NCBI RefSeq assembly: GCF_002355595.1
Contig: NZ_AP017422.1
Span: 5,398,823 to 5,462,822, forward strand
Origin: Filimonas lacunae
GTDB taxonomy: Bacteria; Bacteroidota; Bacteroidia; Chitinophagales; Chitinophagaceae
Length of the DNA: 64,000 nucleotides
Reading direction: 5' to 3'
Numbering within the stretch: position 1 is the stretch's first letter; every line of letters begins with the position of its first letter. Positions 7,995 to 16,684 of this stretch are shown one piece after another. The notes beneath the pieces were generated by a model, which was given only the letters and a program-made list of their open reading frames with translations, did not search any database and had not been told where the DNA came from. Made by a program: the position numbers and the translations under genes.

Positions 7995-8828
7995 ATGTAT
8001 ATTCTCACTTTTACACTCATTTTACTGGCAGGTGCATACCTGGCCGGGTTGGTAGGTTCGTTAACAGGTTTAGGCGGTGGTGTGGTTATTATCCCCCTGC
8101 TAACACTGGCATTTCATATTGATATGCGTTATGCCATTGGTGCAGCGCTGGTAAGCTCTATTGCCACTTCATCGGGCAGCGCCAGTGCTTATGTAAGGGA
8201 AGGCATTACCAATATAAGAGTAGGTATGTTTTTAGAAATAGCTACTACCATAGGTGCAGTTACCGGTGCATTAATAGCCGTGTACACACCCGTGAACCTG
8301 GTAGCTATATTATTTGGCGCCACGCTTATATTTTCGGCAGCTATGACCCTGCGCAAAAAACATGAAGATGCAGAAAGCAACGGCAGCCCATGGGCCGAGA
8401 AGTTAAAGCTGAATGGCAGCTACCCTACTAAAGATGGCGTGGTGCATTACAAACTCAGAAATGTGGGCGGCGGTTTTTCTATCATGACACTGGCCGGCGT
8501 TTTATCAGGCTTATTGGGCATAGGTTCCGGTGCATTAAAGGTGCTGGCAATGGACACTGCTATGCGCATTCCTTTTCGGGTAAGTACCACTACCAGCAAC
8601 TTTATGGTAGGTGTCACCGCTGCTGCCAGTGCTGTGGTGTATTTACAGAGAGGTTATATAGATCCTGCATTGGCTATGCCGGTGATCATTGGTGTGCTGG
8701 CAGGCGCTTTTACTGGCACAAAGCTGCTGATGCGCATTAATCCTAAGAAGCTGCGCCTGATATTCAGCATCGCTATCACCCTGGTGGCCCTGCAAATGAT
8801 TTATAACGGCCTGCAGCAGAAGTTTTAA
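7995..8828 (+). CDS. TauE/SafE family permease (sulfite/organoanion exporter-like)
   Basis: 277-residue polytopic membrane protein with about eight hydrophobic helices in two repeats. It has the glycine-rich family signatures GSLTGLGGGVVIIPLL (about 21-36) and, in the second half, GVLSGLLGIGSGALKV (about 168-183). TauE/SafE proteins export sulfite, sulfoacetate or related small anions, but the substrate cannot be assigned here. It lies in an operon with the FCD regulator upstream and a DUF1634 protein 24 bp downstream, a recurrent pairing for this permease family. Confidence 0.9.
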   Translation: MYILTFTLILLAGAYLAGLVGSLTGLGGGVVIIPLLTLAFHIDMRYAIGAALVSSIATSSGSASAYVREGITNIRVGMFLEIATTIGAVTGALIAVYTPVNLVAILFGATLIFSAAMTLRKKHEDAESNGSPWAEKLKLNGSYPTKDGVVHYKLRNVGGGFSIMTLAGVLSGLLGIGSGALKVLAMDTAMRIPFRVSTTTSNFMVGVTAAASAVVYLQRGYIDPALAMPVIIGVLAGAFTGTKLLMRINPKKLRLIFSIAITLVALQMIYNGLQQKF

Positions 8829-8852
8829 TTCATACACCCAATTACACCTGTT

Positions 8853-9251
8853 ATGAAACAAGAAAGCAAAGCAATTATAGACGATAAAAACATAGAGATT
8901 TTTATAGGCAGGTTTTTACGCCTGGGAACACTGGTATCGTGTGGGGTAGCCCTGGTAGGCGGGCTGCTGTACCTGGTGAGTAATGGTATGCAGCAAATGC
9001 CCGACTATGGCACTTTCCATGGCGAAGAGGCAGGCTACACCAGCCTGCCCGGCATTATCAAAGGACTTAGCAGCGGCAGCGCCCGTGAAATTATACAATT
9101 GGGGGTGTGCATTCTTATTGCCACTCCTATCCTGCGAATAGTACTATCCCTCATTTCTTTTATGCTGGAGAAGGATAAGATGTATGTGGTGATTACATTG
9201 ATAGTGCTATGTATCATTCTTACCAGCATGTTCGGCGGGCTGAAGGTGTAA
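8853..9251 (+). CDS. DUF1634 small membrane protein
   Basis: 132 residues with three predicted membrane helices (about 25-46, 76-98, 108-130). An N-terminal cytoplasmic arm ends in GRFLRLGTLVSCGVALVGG, typical of DUF1634. The family has no established function but is repeatedly found beside TauE/SafE permeases, as here, suggesting an accessory subunit. The last gene of the GntR-TauE-DUF1634 operon. Confidence 0.82.
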   Translation: MKQESKAIIDDKNIEIFIGRFLRLGTLVSCGVALVGGLLYLVSNGMQQMPDYGTFHGEEAGYTSLPGIIKGLSSGSAREIIQLGVCILIATPILRIVLSLISFMLEKDKMYVVITLIVLCIILTSMFGGLKV

Positions 9252-9275
9252 TTATTTTACGCTAACTTCGTTAGC

Positions 9276-10481
9276 ATGAAACGCTCAGGAACAGCTGATT
9301 TGCCTTTACATTCCGGTGCCGTGCCGCCCTGGCTGGCACAACGGATGGCGAAGCTGGGTTTGGCTATTACAGAAGCTATTATCACCGAATATGGTAAAGC
9401 AGAAGTGTTACGCCGCCTGAGCGATCCTTTCTGGTTTCAAAGCCTGGGTGCTGTAATGGGCATGGACTGGCATTCCAGCGGCATTACCACTTCGGTAATG
9501 GGTGCCTTAAAAAAATCGATCAATCCTCTTTCCAAAGAACTGGGCATTTATATCTGTGGCGGCAAAGGCAAACACTCCCGTCAAACTCCTGCCGAGCTAT
9601 TGGCCATTGGTGAAAAAACAGGATTAGATGGCCATTACCTTTCGCGTTGCAGTAAGCTGAGCGCCAAGGTGGACAATACCGCCATACAGGATGGGTTTCA
9701 GCTATACCTGCACAGCTTTATTGTAAGCGACGAAGGACATTGGGCTGTGGTGCAGCAAGGCATGCGCGAAAACAGTGGCACCGCACGACGTTATCACTGG
9801 CACTCGCCCAGCATTCAGTCTTTTGTAGAAGAACCACATACTGCTATCTGTGGCGGTGCTAATGCAGGCATGATATTAAACATGACGCACCACCAGGCGG
9901 CCAGTGCGCGGCAAACCGTATTACAAATGGCGGATGAAAGACCGGAGAAAATAATACTGGAAACACAACGCCTGCTTATGCCTGGCCATCATGAAGTAAG
10001 AGCCAAAGATGTGGATTTAAAACGCCTGGGTAGCGTGTTATGGCTGGCACATGATAAACGGCCTGCCGACTTTGCCGAACTGCTGCTACTGGAAGGTGTT
10101 GGCCCACGTACCCTGCGATCCCTGGCACTGGTAAGCGAAGTGATCTATGGTGCTCCTTCCCGTTTCAAAGACCCTGCACGTTTTTCTTTTGCACATGGCG
10201 GTAAAGACGGACATCCTTTTCCAGTTCCGGAGACAGTGTATGACGATACCATCCGTGTATTGCAGAACGCGGTAGAAAAAGCTAAAATAGACCGCAGCGA
10301 TAAACTACAGGCTATTAAAAAGCTCACCGAAATAGCACAGCAGGCCGAACAGGATTTTACCCCTAACGCCCGCTTTGACGAACTGATTGAAAAAGAACGT
10401 AACGACTCGTGGAAATACCAGGGCCGTACAGTGATGGGTAAGGCACAACCTCCTGCCAGTCAACAACTGAACCTGTTTTAA
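9276..10481 (+). CDS. DUF763 domain protein
   Basis: 401 residues. The sequence opens with RSGTADLPLHSGAVPPWL and continues with YICGGKGKHSRQTP and AICGGANAGMILNMT, the conserved glycine/cysteine-containing blocks of the DUF763 family. Near 270-290 a segment LLLEGVGPRTLRSLALVSE has the L-x-G-V-G-P-x-T-x-x-x-L form of a helix-hairpin-helix, suggesting DNA binding. No enzymatic function is established. It follows DUF1634 by 25 bp and may be read from the same transcript, but a hairpin sits exactly in front of its start codon. The C-terminal ~70 residues are charged and helical. Confidence 0.85.
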   Translation: MKRSGTADLPLHSGAVPPWLAQRMAKLGLAITEAIITEYGKAEVLRRLSDPFWFQSLGAVMGMDWHSSGITTSVMGALKKSINPLSKELGIYICGGKGKHSRQTPAELLAIGEKTGLDGHYLSRCSKLSAKVDNTAIQDGFQLYLHSFIVSDEGHWAVVQQGMRENSGTARRYHWHSPSIQSFVEEPHTAICGGANAGMILNMTHHQAASARQTVLQMADERPEKIILETQRLLMPGHHEVRAKDVDLKRLGSVLWLAHDKRPADFAELLLLEGVGPRTLRSLALVSEVIYGAPSRFKDPARFSFAHGGKDGHPFPVPETVYDDTIRVLQNAVEKAKIDRSDKLQAIKKLTEIAQQAEQDFTPNARFDELIEKERNDSWKYQGRTVMGKAQPPASQQLNLF

Positions 10482-10602
10482 CTTTCTACACTATAAGATG
10501 GCATAGTTTTTTCATTTATGTCGGTTGCGGCCCTTCGTTATTATTGATTTACAGCCTGTTCACTCATTTTTCATACATAAAAAAGGACACCGCACTACGT
10601 AC

Positions 10603-11028
10603 TTGAGAAAACACCTGCATATACTCGTAGCGGAGGACGATGAAGACGATCGTTACTTTATTAAAACCGCTTTTGAAAGCTTTACCAATGACGTACAACT
10701 AGACTTTGTTGTTCATGGTGCAGAATTAATTCATCACCTGCAACAGTTATACGCCACAGAAAGCGCCATGCCATCGTTAATTCTATTAGACTTAAATATG
10801 CCCGTAATGGGCGGAAAAGCAGCATTGGACCAGATAAAAAAGCACCCTGTTTTTAAATCTATTCCCGTGATCATCTTTTCTACCACCACCAATAAAGTGG
10901 ACATTTCCTATAGTTATGATGCAGGCGCCAACACCTTTATCACTAAACCATCTACCTATCAATCGCTGGAAGATATGATGAAGTCAGTGTATAAATACTG
11001 GCATAGCATCGCTTCCCTCAAACATTAA
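10603..11028 (+). CDS. Stand-alone response regulator (CheY-like receiver)
   Basis: Single REC domain of about 141 residues: acidic pocket AEDDEDDRY near the N-terminus, phosphoacceptor Asp in LILLDLNMPVMGG, Thr/Ser switch in VIIFSTTT, and the conserved Lys in FITKPSTY. There is no output domain, so it probably acts by protein interaction (Rcp1/CheY type). No ATG fits; I place the start at TTG 10603, 7 codons before the first acidic pair. The reading frame is open upstream to another TTG at 10525, which would add 26 residues not expected in this family. There is no adjacent histidine kinase. Confidence 0.85.
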   Translation: MRKHLHILVAEDDEDDRYFIKTAFESFTNDVQLDFVVHGAELIHHLQQLYATESAMPSLILLDLNMPVMGGKAALDQIKKHPVFKSIPVIIFSTTTNKVDISYSYDAGANTFITKPSTYQSLEDMMKSVYKYWHSIASLKH

Positions 11029-11065
11029 TTACCAACATTTATTTATCGTTTTTCAATAAACAATA

Positions 11066-11094
11066 TACCTTTATGGACAAATAATACTGTCCAT
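11066..11094 (+). promoter_or_regulatory. Promoter and dyad over the DUF2975 start codon
   Basis: A near-consensus -7 element TACCTTTA (11066-11073) is followed by a dyad with perfect 7-bp arms, ATGGACA (11073-11079) and TGTCCAT (11088-11094), whose right arm contains the start codon at 11093. A candidate binding site for the XRE regulator encoded by the second gene (inference). Confidence 0.45.
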
Positions 11095-12073
11095 GAAAAA
11101 ATTCACCCGAATCCTTAAAATTGCCCCGGTTATCTTTTTTTCTATTGTTTTCATCTATAATTATCTTCCCAAATATGTCCGGAATAATTTACCGCGGGAT
11201 GCCAGTGATTATATACTTGGGCAAATACGTGATCCTGATTCCGCTTTTCTGGATACCTTATCAGTTGACCTTCCTCATTATCTATATAAAAGGCTAACAG
11301 ATAGTGTTCGGGCAGTGGAACAACATAAAAAATTCAGCTTCTTTATTAGTGAAGCCTTTTCGATAGGTAATGGGGTAGCAGGCATCAGCGGCTCTCTTAA
11401 ATTTCCCAATTACCACATGGAAGAAAACACCAGGGTGGAAACGCCTACATTCCCTTCGGTAAGTGACTTTAAAGATCCCGTTTTTTACATGGGCATATCC
11501 GGATACGAGATAAATAACCAGATTAGTATTGCAGACAAACCTGTCTTCTTTCACAACAACGGAAAAGATTCCATTAAATATTGGGATCTGGTGCCTGCCA
11601 GAGGACAATATGAACATGTAGAAGACAGTTTGGTAACCCGTAAAAAAGCATCCCCCTTCTACTATTATGAAAGTCAAAAAGCTATACTTTTTCCTGCCAG
11701 CAAAGCCGGTTATATAACTTTTAAAATCCTCTTTTATCTTTCCATGTTCTCTTATGGCGTGGCTTTTTTCTGTGTGCTGTTTTGTGTGATAAGATTATGC
11801 CTGGCTATTGCTGATGGTCAATTTTTCACGCCTAAAAACCTTGACCGGTTATACATTATAGCTGCTGCCGTTTTTACTCCCTTCTTTATTAACTGGCTTG
11901 TAAGCACTATCATGACATGGATTTACCTACCTAAGGCTGGCGGCGACGTCTTCCTTATTAACAAGGAGGGCCCCAACATTCTATCGCTGGCTCCGGGCTA
12001 TTTGCTTTTTTTATTTGCCGGCGCATTTAAACGCGGCCTGGAATTACAGGAAGAGCATGATTTAACGGTATAA
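11093..12073 (+). CDS. DUF2975 membrane protein
   Basis: 326 residues. An N-terminal membrane helix (about 9-26) is followed by a roughly 180-residue extracytoplasmic region and a cluster of three C-terminal helices (about 205-232, 247-275, 293-308). The C-terminal helical cluster and the XRE gene 21 bp downstream are the hallmark of DUF2975, whose members typically have about 160 residues of membrane helices. The large soluble insert after the first helix is longer than usual. Function is unknown; pairs of DUF2975 and a short XRE protein are common and probably form a membrane-linked regulatory unit (inference). Confidence 0.75.
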   Translation: MKKFTRILKIAPVIFFSIVFIYNYLPKYVRNNLPRDASDYILGQIRDPDSAFLDTLSVDLPHYLYKRLTDSVRAVEQHKKFSFFISEAFSIGNGVAGISGSLKFPNYHMEENTRVETPTFPSVSDFKDPVFYMGISGYEINNQISIADKPVFFHNNGKDSIKYWDLVPARGQYEHVEDSLVTRKKASPFYYYESQKAILFPASKAGYITFKILFYLSMFSYGVAFFCVLFCVIRLCLAIADGQFFTPKNLDRLYIIAAAVFTPFFINWLVSTIMTWIYLPKAGGDVFLINKEGPNILSLAPGYLLFLFAGAFKRGLELQEEHDLTV

Positions 12074-12094
12074 AACTTTAATTACTTTAGCACC

Positions 12095-12328
12095 ATGCCC
12101 ATAGTAGTGAACCTGGATGTAATGCTGGCTAAACGCAAAATGAGCCTTACGCACCTGAGCGAACAGGTTGACATTACACTAGCCAACTTAAGTATATTGA
12201 AAAGCGGCAAAGCCAAGGCCATCCGATTTTCAACCCTCGAAGAAATTTGTCGTGTACTGGACTGCCAGCCCGGCGAAATTCTCGAATACATGACGGAAGA
12301 AGCTTATGATAAGTTGATGAATAAGTAA
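12095..12328 (+). CDS. Short XRE-family HTH regulator (DUF2975 partner)
   Basis: 77 residues, entirely a Cro/CI-type helix-turn-helix: MLAKRKMSLTHLSEQVDITLANLSILKSGKA covers helices 1-3 in two parts (residues 9-39), followed by FSTLEEICRVLDCQPGEILEY. This is the compact form that accompanies DUF2975 membrane proteins. It ends 2 bp before the next gene, so it is translated in one unit with it. Probably autoregulates at the dyad around 11073-11094. Confidence 0.88.
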   Translation: MPIVVNLDVMLAKRKMSLTHLSEQVDITLANLSILKSGKAKAIRFSTLEEICRVLDCQPGEILEYMTEEAYDKLMNK

Positions 12329-12330
12329 CT

Positions 12331-12993
12331 ATGAATAACTTAATAAAAAGGATAGAAAACGATGTACAGGATAGAAATTCCCCTGCATGGATTGCCTTAT
12401 GTGATTACATAGATAAAGTTGCAGAAGAAGGTAATGAAACATTTTCACCAGCAGAAGCAATTGGTCGTGAGCTATTTTCCCAGATATATACTTTACCCGA
12501 ATCCATTTCAAAACTTACCAAAGTAAAAAAGGTGAATTTGTATGGTAGCAATCTAAAACGCATTCCACCAGAAATAGGCTATATGGAGCATATGGAAAAC
12601 TTTATTCCATATACCTCCTACAATTTATTCTGGTTTCCTTATGAAATCACAAAATGTAAATATCTTAACGACAGTTGTGTCAGCACACGTGTTTTGTATG
12701 GCAACTATAAAAACAGGAAGGGGTTTCCTAACCTCGAAAACAATCCTGTTCGCTATCATGGGAACCATGTACAATGCAGTATTTGCAATAAAGAGCTGAC
12801 ATATGCAGCAACCAATCAACTATGGATTTCATTAGAAGTGGGTACTGATGTATTACCTTTGCTGGCAAATATATGCTCAGCAACGTGTGAAGTCCAACTA
12901 CCATCACCGGCAGACGGATATATCCCCTATCCACATAAGGGTGGCGTTCAAATAAGTAGATCACAATCATCATTGAACTCAGATGCAATCTGA
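12331..12993 (+). CDS. Leucine-rich-repeat protein with Cys pairs
   Basis: 220 residues. After a helical N-terminus (1-50) come two to three LRR units (LPESISKLTKVKKVNLYGS, LKRIPPEIGYMEHMENF, about 55-95). A C-terminal part has two cysteine pairs, C149-x2-C152 and C182-x3-C186, spaced like a zinc knuckle. There is no signal peptide, so it is cytoplasmic. It starts 2 bp after the XRE stop, and its end overlaps the next gene by 11 bp, so all three are probably co-translated. I do not recognise a named family beyond the LRR; a protein-binding role is the safest reading. Confidence 0.6.
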   Translation: MNNLIKRIENDVQDRNSPAWIALCDYIDKVAEEGNETFSPAEAIGRELFSQIYTLPESISKLTKVKKVNLYGSNLKRIPPEIGYMEHMENFIPYTSYNLFWFPYEITKCKYLNDSCVSTRVLYGNYKNRKGFPNLENNPVRYHGNHVQCSICNKELTYAATNQLWISLEVGTDVLPLLANICSATCEVQLPSPADGYIPYPHKGGVQISRSQSSLNSDAI

Positions 12994-13516
12994 TAATAAC
13001 AACTATCTCACACATACACTTCCTGTTATATATACAGCTTTAACACACGGACTTTTGACTAAGGAGGATGTGATGAATTGGGCCTATCACATTATAGACC
13101 AGGAAGAACAACCCGATATCATTATTATTGACTTAGTACTTTCTGGCTCTAAAAGCATACAGGAGACTTACCATTATCTCGGTCAGGGTGATGCTGATAC
13201 AATTCACGGCCGGCCTTTATTAGGGTTACTACATCACCAATATAAATCCAGCAATTTTGACCTGGCCAAAACCATCCAAACTCTCTATAGTTTAACAATC
13301 ACTACCAATTTAAATGGCATCGAAACCAACACTATTTACTACATTGAGTATATCAATGACGATTACCTGGAAGGCTATGTTACGCCGGAAGAACTCAGCC
13401 AAAAAATCAGGCAATTTTTAGAAACTTACCAACACTACACCATCTACAATAATGACCAATGGCCTGAGCTGGACAAAAAAATAGACGAAATACAGGCAGC
13501 AGCGCAACACCCCTAA
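12983..13516 (+). CDS. Hypothetical protein overlapping the LRR gene
   Basis: 177 residues, acidic, soluble, without signal or membrane segment. The N-terminal part is helical (YTALTHGLLTKEDVMNWAYHI), then DIIIIDLVLSG and a block of short strands. The C-terminus is Tyr- and Asn-rich and helical (VTPEELSQKIRQFLETY). I do not recognise the family. The size, acidic character and position at the end of a tight cluster are like bacterial immunity or helper proteins, but no toxin is adjacent, so this is only a hint. The start ATG lies inside the end of the LRR gene, implying translational coupling. Confidence 0.6.
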   Translation: MQSDNNNYLTHTLPVIYTALTHGLLTKEDVMNWAYHIIDQEEQPDIIIIDLVLSGSKSIQETYHYLGQGDADTIHGRPLLGLLHHQYKSSNFDLAKTIQTLYSLTITTNLNGIETNTIYYIEYINDDYLEGYVTPEELSQKIRQFLETYQHYTIYNNDQWPELDKKIDEIQAAAQHP

Positions 13517-13559
13517 GCAGATTCCCGCCCATCCCCTCTCTTTTTTGCCTATTTAAAGA

Positions 13560-13567
13560 TATTTTTG
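13560..13567 (+). promoter_or_regulatory. Promoter -7 element of the radical SAM gene
   Basis: TATTTTTG matches TAnnTTTG exactly and lies 19 bp ahead of the TTG start, giving a predicted leader of only about a dozen bases. No clear -33 TTTG is seen at the expected distance. Confidence 0.45.
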
Positions 13568-13586
13568 CGGCTTAAATCACTAGAAT

Positions 13587-15785
13587 TTGAGCGCTTCGGT
13601 TTTTCTGATCACGCCTCCGTTTACGCAGCTGAACACGCCGTACCCGGCCACCGCCTATCTGAAAGGTTTTTTGAACACAAAAAACATCTCTTCATTTCAG
13701 GCCGACCTGGGTATTGAGGTTACCTTGGCCTTATTCTCTCAAAAGGGCCTGCAACAGCTGTTTGAACAGGTGAACCAGCAAACCGGCACTTTATCGGACA
13801 ATATTCGCCGTATCCTGGCCTTACAGGACGATTACCTGCAAACCATTGACGATGTGGTATTATTCTTACAAGGCAAAAATCCAACACTGGCGCACCTCAT
13901 CAGCAAAAGGGATTTTTTACCGGAAGCCAGCCGTTTTGCCCAACTGGATGATTTAAACTGGGCTTTTGGCAGCATGGGCATACAGGACAAGGCAAAACAT
14001 ATTGCCACGATGTACCTGGAAGACCTCTCTGATCTGATCACTGAATGCGTGGACGCTCATTTTGGTTTTAGCCGCTATGCAGAACGCCTGGGACGCAGCG
14101 CCAACAGCTTTGACGAGCTGTACAGCGCCCTACAACAGGAACATACTTATATAGACCGTATACTGCTATCCCTCCTTTCTGAACGCATGCAAACCGTGCA
14201 ACCTTCCCTGGTAGCCATTTCGGTTCCTTTTCCGGGCAACCTGTATGCATCATTACGTTGTGGACAATGGATTAAACAACATTACCCCGGTGTAAAAGTG
14301 GCCATGGGTGGCGGCTTTGCCAACACCGAACTGCGCTCACTTTCAGATGCACGGGTGTTTGAATTTTATGATTTTGTAACGCTGGATGATGGGGAAGCAC
14401 CTTTTGAAAATCTGATACAGCATGTAAAAGGAGAGAAAACAGTAGAAGAGCTGAAACGCACTTTTACATTGGTAAACGGGCATGTCACTTACATCAACAA
14501 TAAGGCCTGTAGCGATTACAAGCAAGGCCAGGTAGGCACTCCCGACTATAGCGACTTTTTATTGGACCAGTATATCAGTGCCATTGAGGTGGTAAACCCC
14601 ATGCACAGTATGTGGAGCGATGGCCGCTGGAACAAGCTTACGATGGCGCATGGTTGCTATTGGGGCAAGTGTACCTTTTGCGATATTTCATTGGATTACA
14701 TAAAGGTATATGAACCTATTGCCGCTTCATTGCTATGCGACCGGATGGAAGAGATTATCCGCCAGACCGGGCAAACCGGTTTTCACTTTGTAGATGAAGC
14801 AGCCCCTCCTGCCCTCATGCGTGCATTAGCCCTGGAGATCATCCGCCGTAAAATGACCGTTTCGTGGTGGACAAACGTACGCTTTGAAAAAAGCTTTACG
14901 CGCGATCTGTGTCTGCTGTTAAAAGCATCTGGCTGCATTGCTATTTCGGGCGGTTTAGAAGTGGCCAGTGACCGTTTGCTGGAGTTGATTCAGAAAGGTA
15001 TTACAGTGGCTCAGGTAGCACGTGTAAACCGCAACTTCACAGAAGCTGGCATTATGGTACACGCTTACCTCATGTATGGCTTTCCTACACAAACAGAACA
15101 GGAAACCATAGACTCATTGGAAATGGTGCGGCAAATGTTTCAGGCCGGCATTTTACAAAGCGCCTTCTGGCACCAGTTTGCGATGACAGCACACAGCCCT
15201 GTGGGCCTGAATCCTGAGAAATTCGGCGTTAAAAAAGAATCTGATCTCATAGGCACCTTTGCCAATAATGATATAGTACATGTAGATCCTACCGGGGCCG
15301 ATCATGATTCGTTTGGATATGGTTTAAAAAAATCATTGCTCAACTACATGCACGGCGCCTGCTTTGATTATCCCCTGCAAAAATGGTTTGAGTTTAAAGT
15401 GCCTAAAACAAAGGTGGCGCCCGACTTTATTACCAATGCCCTGCTAGAACCTGAGATCATCAATTTTAAACCCACTACCAAAGTAGTGTGGCTGGGCAAA
15501 AAGCCGCAGGTGGTAAACTTCACCAAAAGCAAAAAAGGCAATACCTGGGAAATGTCTACCCTTACATTTCAGGGCAAGAAAGACAGCATGGAGATAAGTG
15601 TAAACCAGCCACAAGGCATATGGCTGGCAGATATGTTGCAACAGCTTTCTTCTGCCAACATGAAAGTGCATACACTACAGGAAGTGAAAGACAGTTATGA
15701 AGCTGCCGGCCTGGAAGATTTTGAACTGTTTTGGGATAACAAACCGGTAAACACTTTACACAAGTATGGATTATTAAAACTATAA
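13587..15785 (+). CDS. B12-binding-type radical SAM protein
   Basis: 732 residues starting at TTG (MSASVFLITPPFTQLNTPYP). The N-terminal ~300 residues resemble a cobalamin-binding domain: LITPPF opening, and PSLVAISVPFPGNLYASLRCGQ with VKVAMGGGFANTELR, the Rossmann-like second half. The radical SAM barrel follows, with its cluster cysteines in HGCYWGKCTFCD near residues 357-365, i.e. C-x4-C-x2-C rather than the standard C-x3-C-x2-C. FHFVDEAAPP and ISGGLEVASDRLLELIQKG are the typical barrel strands. A C-terminal ~150-residue domain is unassigned. Likely a methyltransferase or rearrangement enzyme; the substrate is unknown. It stands alone, convergent with the GAF-PAS gene. Confidence 0.85.
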   Translation: MSASVFLITPPFTQLNTPYPATAYLKGFLNTKNISSFQADLGIEVTLALFSQKGLQQLFEQVNQQTGTLSDNIRRILALQDDYLQTIDDVVLFLQGKNPTLAHLISKRDFLPEASRFAQLDDLNWAFGSMGIQDKAKHIATMYLEDLSDLITECVDAHFGFSRYAERLGRSANSFDELYSALQQEHTYIDRILLSLLSERMQTVQPSLVAISVPFPGNLYASLRCGQWIKQHYPGVKVAMGGGFANTELRSLSDARVFEFYDFVTLDDGEAPFENLIQHVKGEKTVEELKRTFTLVNGHVTYINNKACSDYKQGQVGTPDYSDFLLDQYISAIEVVNPMHSMWSDGRWNKLTMAHGCYWGKCTFCDISLDYIKVYEPIAASLLCDRMEEIIRQTGQTGFHFVDEAAPPALMRALALEIIRRKMTVSWWTNVRFEKSFTRDLCLLLKASGCIAISGGLEVASDRLLELIQKGITVAQVARVNRNFTEAGIMVHAYLMYGFPTQTEQETIDSLEMVRQMFQAGILQSAFWHQFAMTAHSPVGLNPEKFGVKKESDLIGTFANNDIVHVDPTGADHDSFGYGLKKSLLNYMHGACFDYPLQKWFEFKVPKTKVAPDFITNALLEPEIINFKPTTKVVWLGKKPQVVNFTKSKKGNTWEMSTLTFQGKKDSMEISVNQPQGIWLADMLQQLSSANMKVHTLQEVKDSYEAAGLEDFELFWDNKPVNTLHKYGLLKL

Positions 15786-15789
15786 TGCT

Positions 15790-16647
15790 TCAGAAAAAAA
15801 AGAGTGTAACATTATCAAACACCCATACTTTGCCAGAAAACTGAACTGTTTTCAAAGGCGTACAGCTAACGCTATACACCACTTTTTCAGGTTGCTCAAA
15901 ACGCCATATCCAGTCTTTAATAGCACTACCAGGTTTAGCAAAAAAGGCAGCTGCCTGCTGGTTGATATCCGTAATGTTTGTGGCAGCGTTACGCCAGGCA
16001 GCCAATGCGCCCGCAAATTCACTGGGAGGTAATTCGCCCGACATAGGCAGCTTTAATAAACGTGCCGCCTGCTTGTTCACCCAACCGGTGTATCCATTAT
16101 CATCAATAAATATCACCGCCTGCGACAGGCTTTCCAGTATAGCACTCAGGTAAGCATTGCTTCGCTGTAACGTTTCGGTGCGGCTGCTTTGCTCTAAAGC
16201 ACTTTCCAATGCTTCTTTGATAATACGTGCACCTTCTGCAAAGCCAGCATCAAAGTGTTGCGGCTCGCTCCAGCCTAATACGATCACACCTGATTGCTGA
16301 TGAAAATTAACCGGAATGATCACTGCGGAAGATAAAGCGGTAAGCAGCTCCTGAAATACGTTTTGCTTGGCAGGAATATCGGGCCAGGCAAATGGTTTGT
16401 TGAGATAAGCTTTTAATAATTCTTGTATAGGCGCTGGATTCAACACCAGCTCATCCAGAAAAGAGGGGGTAGTATATTTTACTTTAGCGGTTACCTTATC
16501 AGCAAACATTACCTGCATAGAGGCATAGGCACCGGTTAAATTACGCAGTAAAGTAATGCCTGCGGGCAAAAGGTCTTTACCATGTTTATCACTTTCCCTG
16601 GTGATACCGTTTACAAAGCTTGCAGCAAGAGCTTTCCAGTTAAGCAC
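15790..16647 (-). CDS. GAF-PAS sensor protein without output domain
   Basis: 285 residues. The N-terminal half (about 20-150) looks like a GAF domain (hydrophobic strands around SSAVIIPVNFHQQSGVIVLG). A helical linker with LEQSSRTETLQRSNAYLSAILESLSQAVIFID leads (in two parts, about 153-184) into a PAS domain to the C-terminus (IDDNGYTGWVNKQAARLL, PEKVVYSVSC, KVWVFDNVT). The protein stops right at the end of the PAS fold: no kinase, phosphatase or GGDEF. It lies 37 bp downstream of an RsbQ-like hydrolase on the same strand, the same order as rsbQ-rsbP in Bacillus, where RsbP is a PAS protein carrying a PP2C phosphatase. That phosphatase is absent here. Confidence 0.7.
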   Translation of the reverse strand: MLNWKALAASFVNGITRESDKHGKDLLPAGITLLRNLTGAYASMQVMFADKVTAKVKYTTPSFLDELVLNPAPIQELLKAYLNKPFAWPDIPAKQNVFQELLTALSSAVIIPVNFHQQSGVIVLGWSEPQHFDAGFAEGARIIKEALESALEQSSRTETLQRSNAYLSAILESLSQAVIFIDDNGYTGWVNKQAARLLKLPMSGELPPSEFAGALAAWRNAATNITDINQQAAAFFAKPGSAIKDWIWRFEQPEKVVYSVSCTPLKTVQFSGKVWVFDNVTLFFF

Positions 16648-16684
16648 TGATAAATGTTGGTTGTGTTATAGGTTACGAAAATAA

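Noticed and set aside
15785-15830. Frameshift in the T8 run at the 3' end of the GAF-PAS gene
   Set aside because: Reading through in the other frame gives only a short tail overlapping the radical SAM gene on the opposite strand, with no phosphatase or kinase domain; the protein really ends at the PAS fold.
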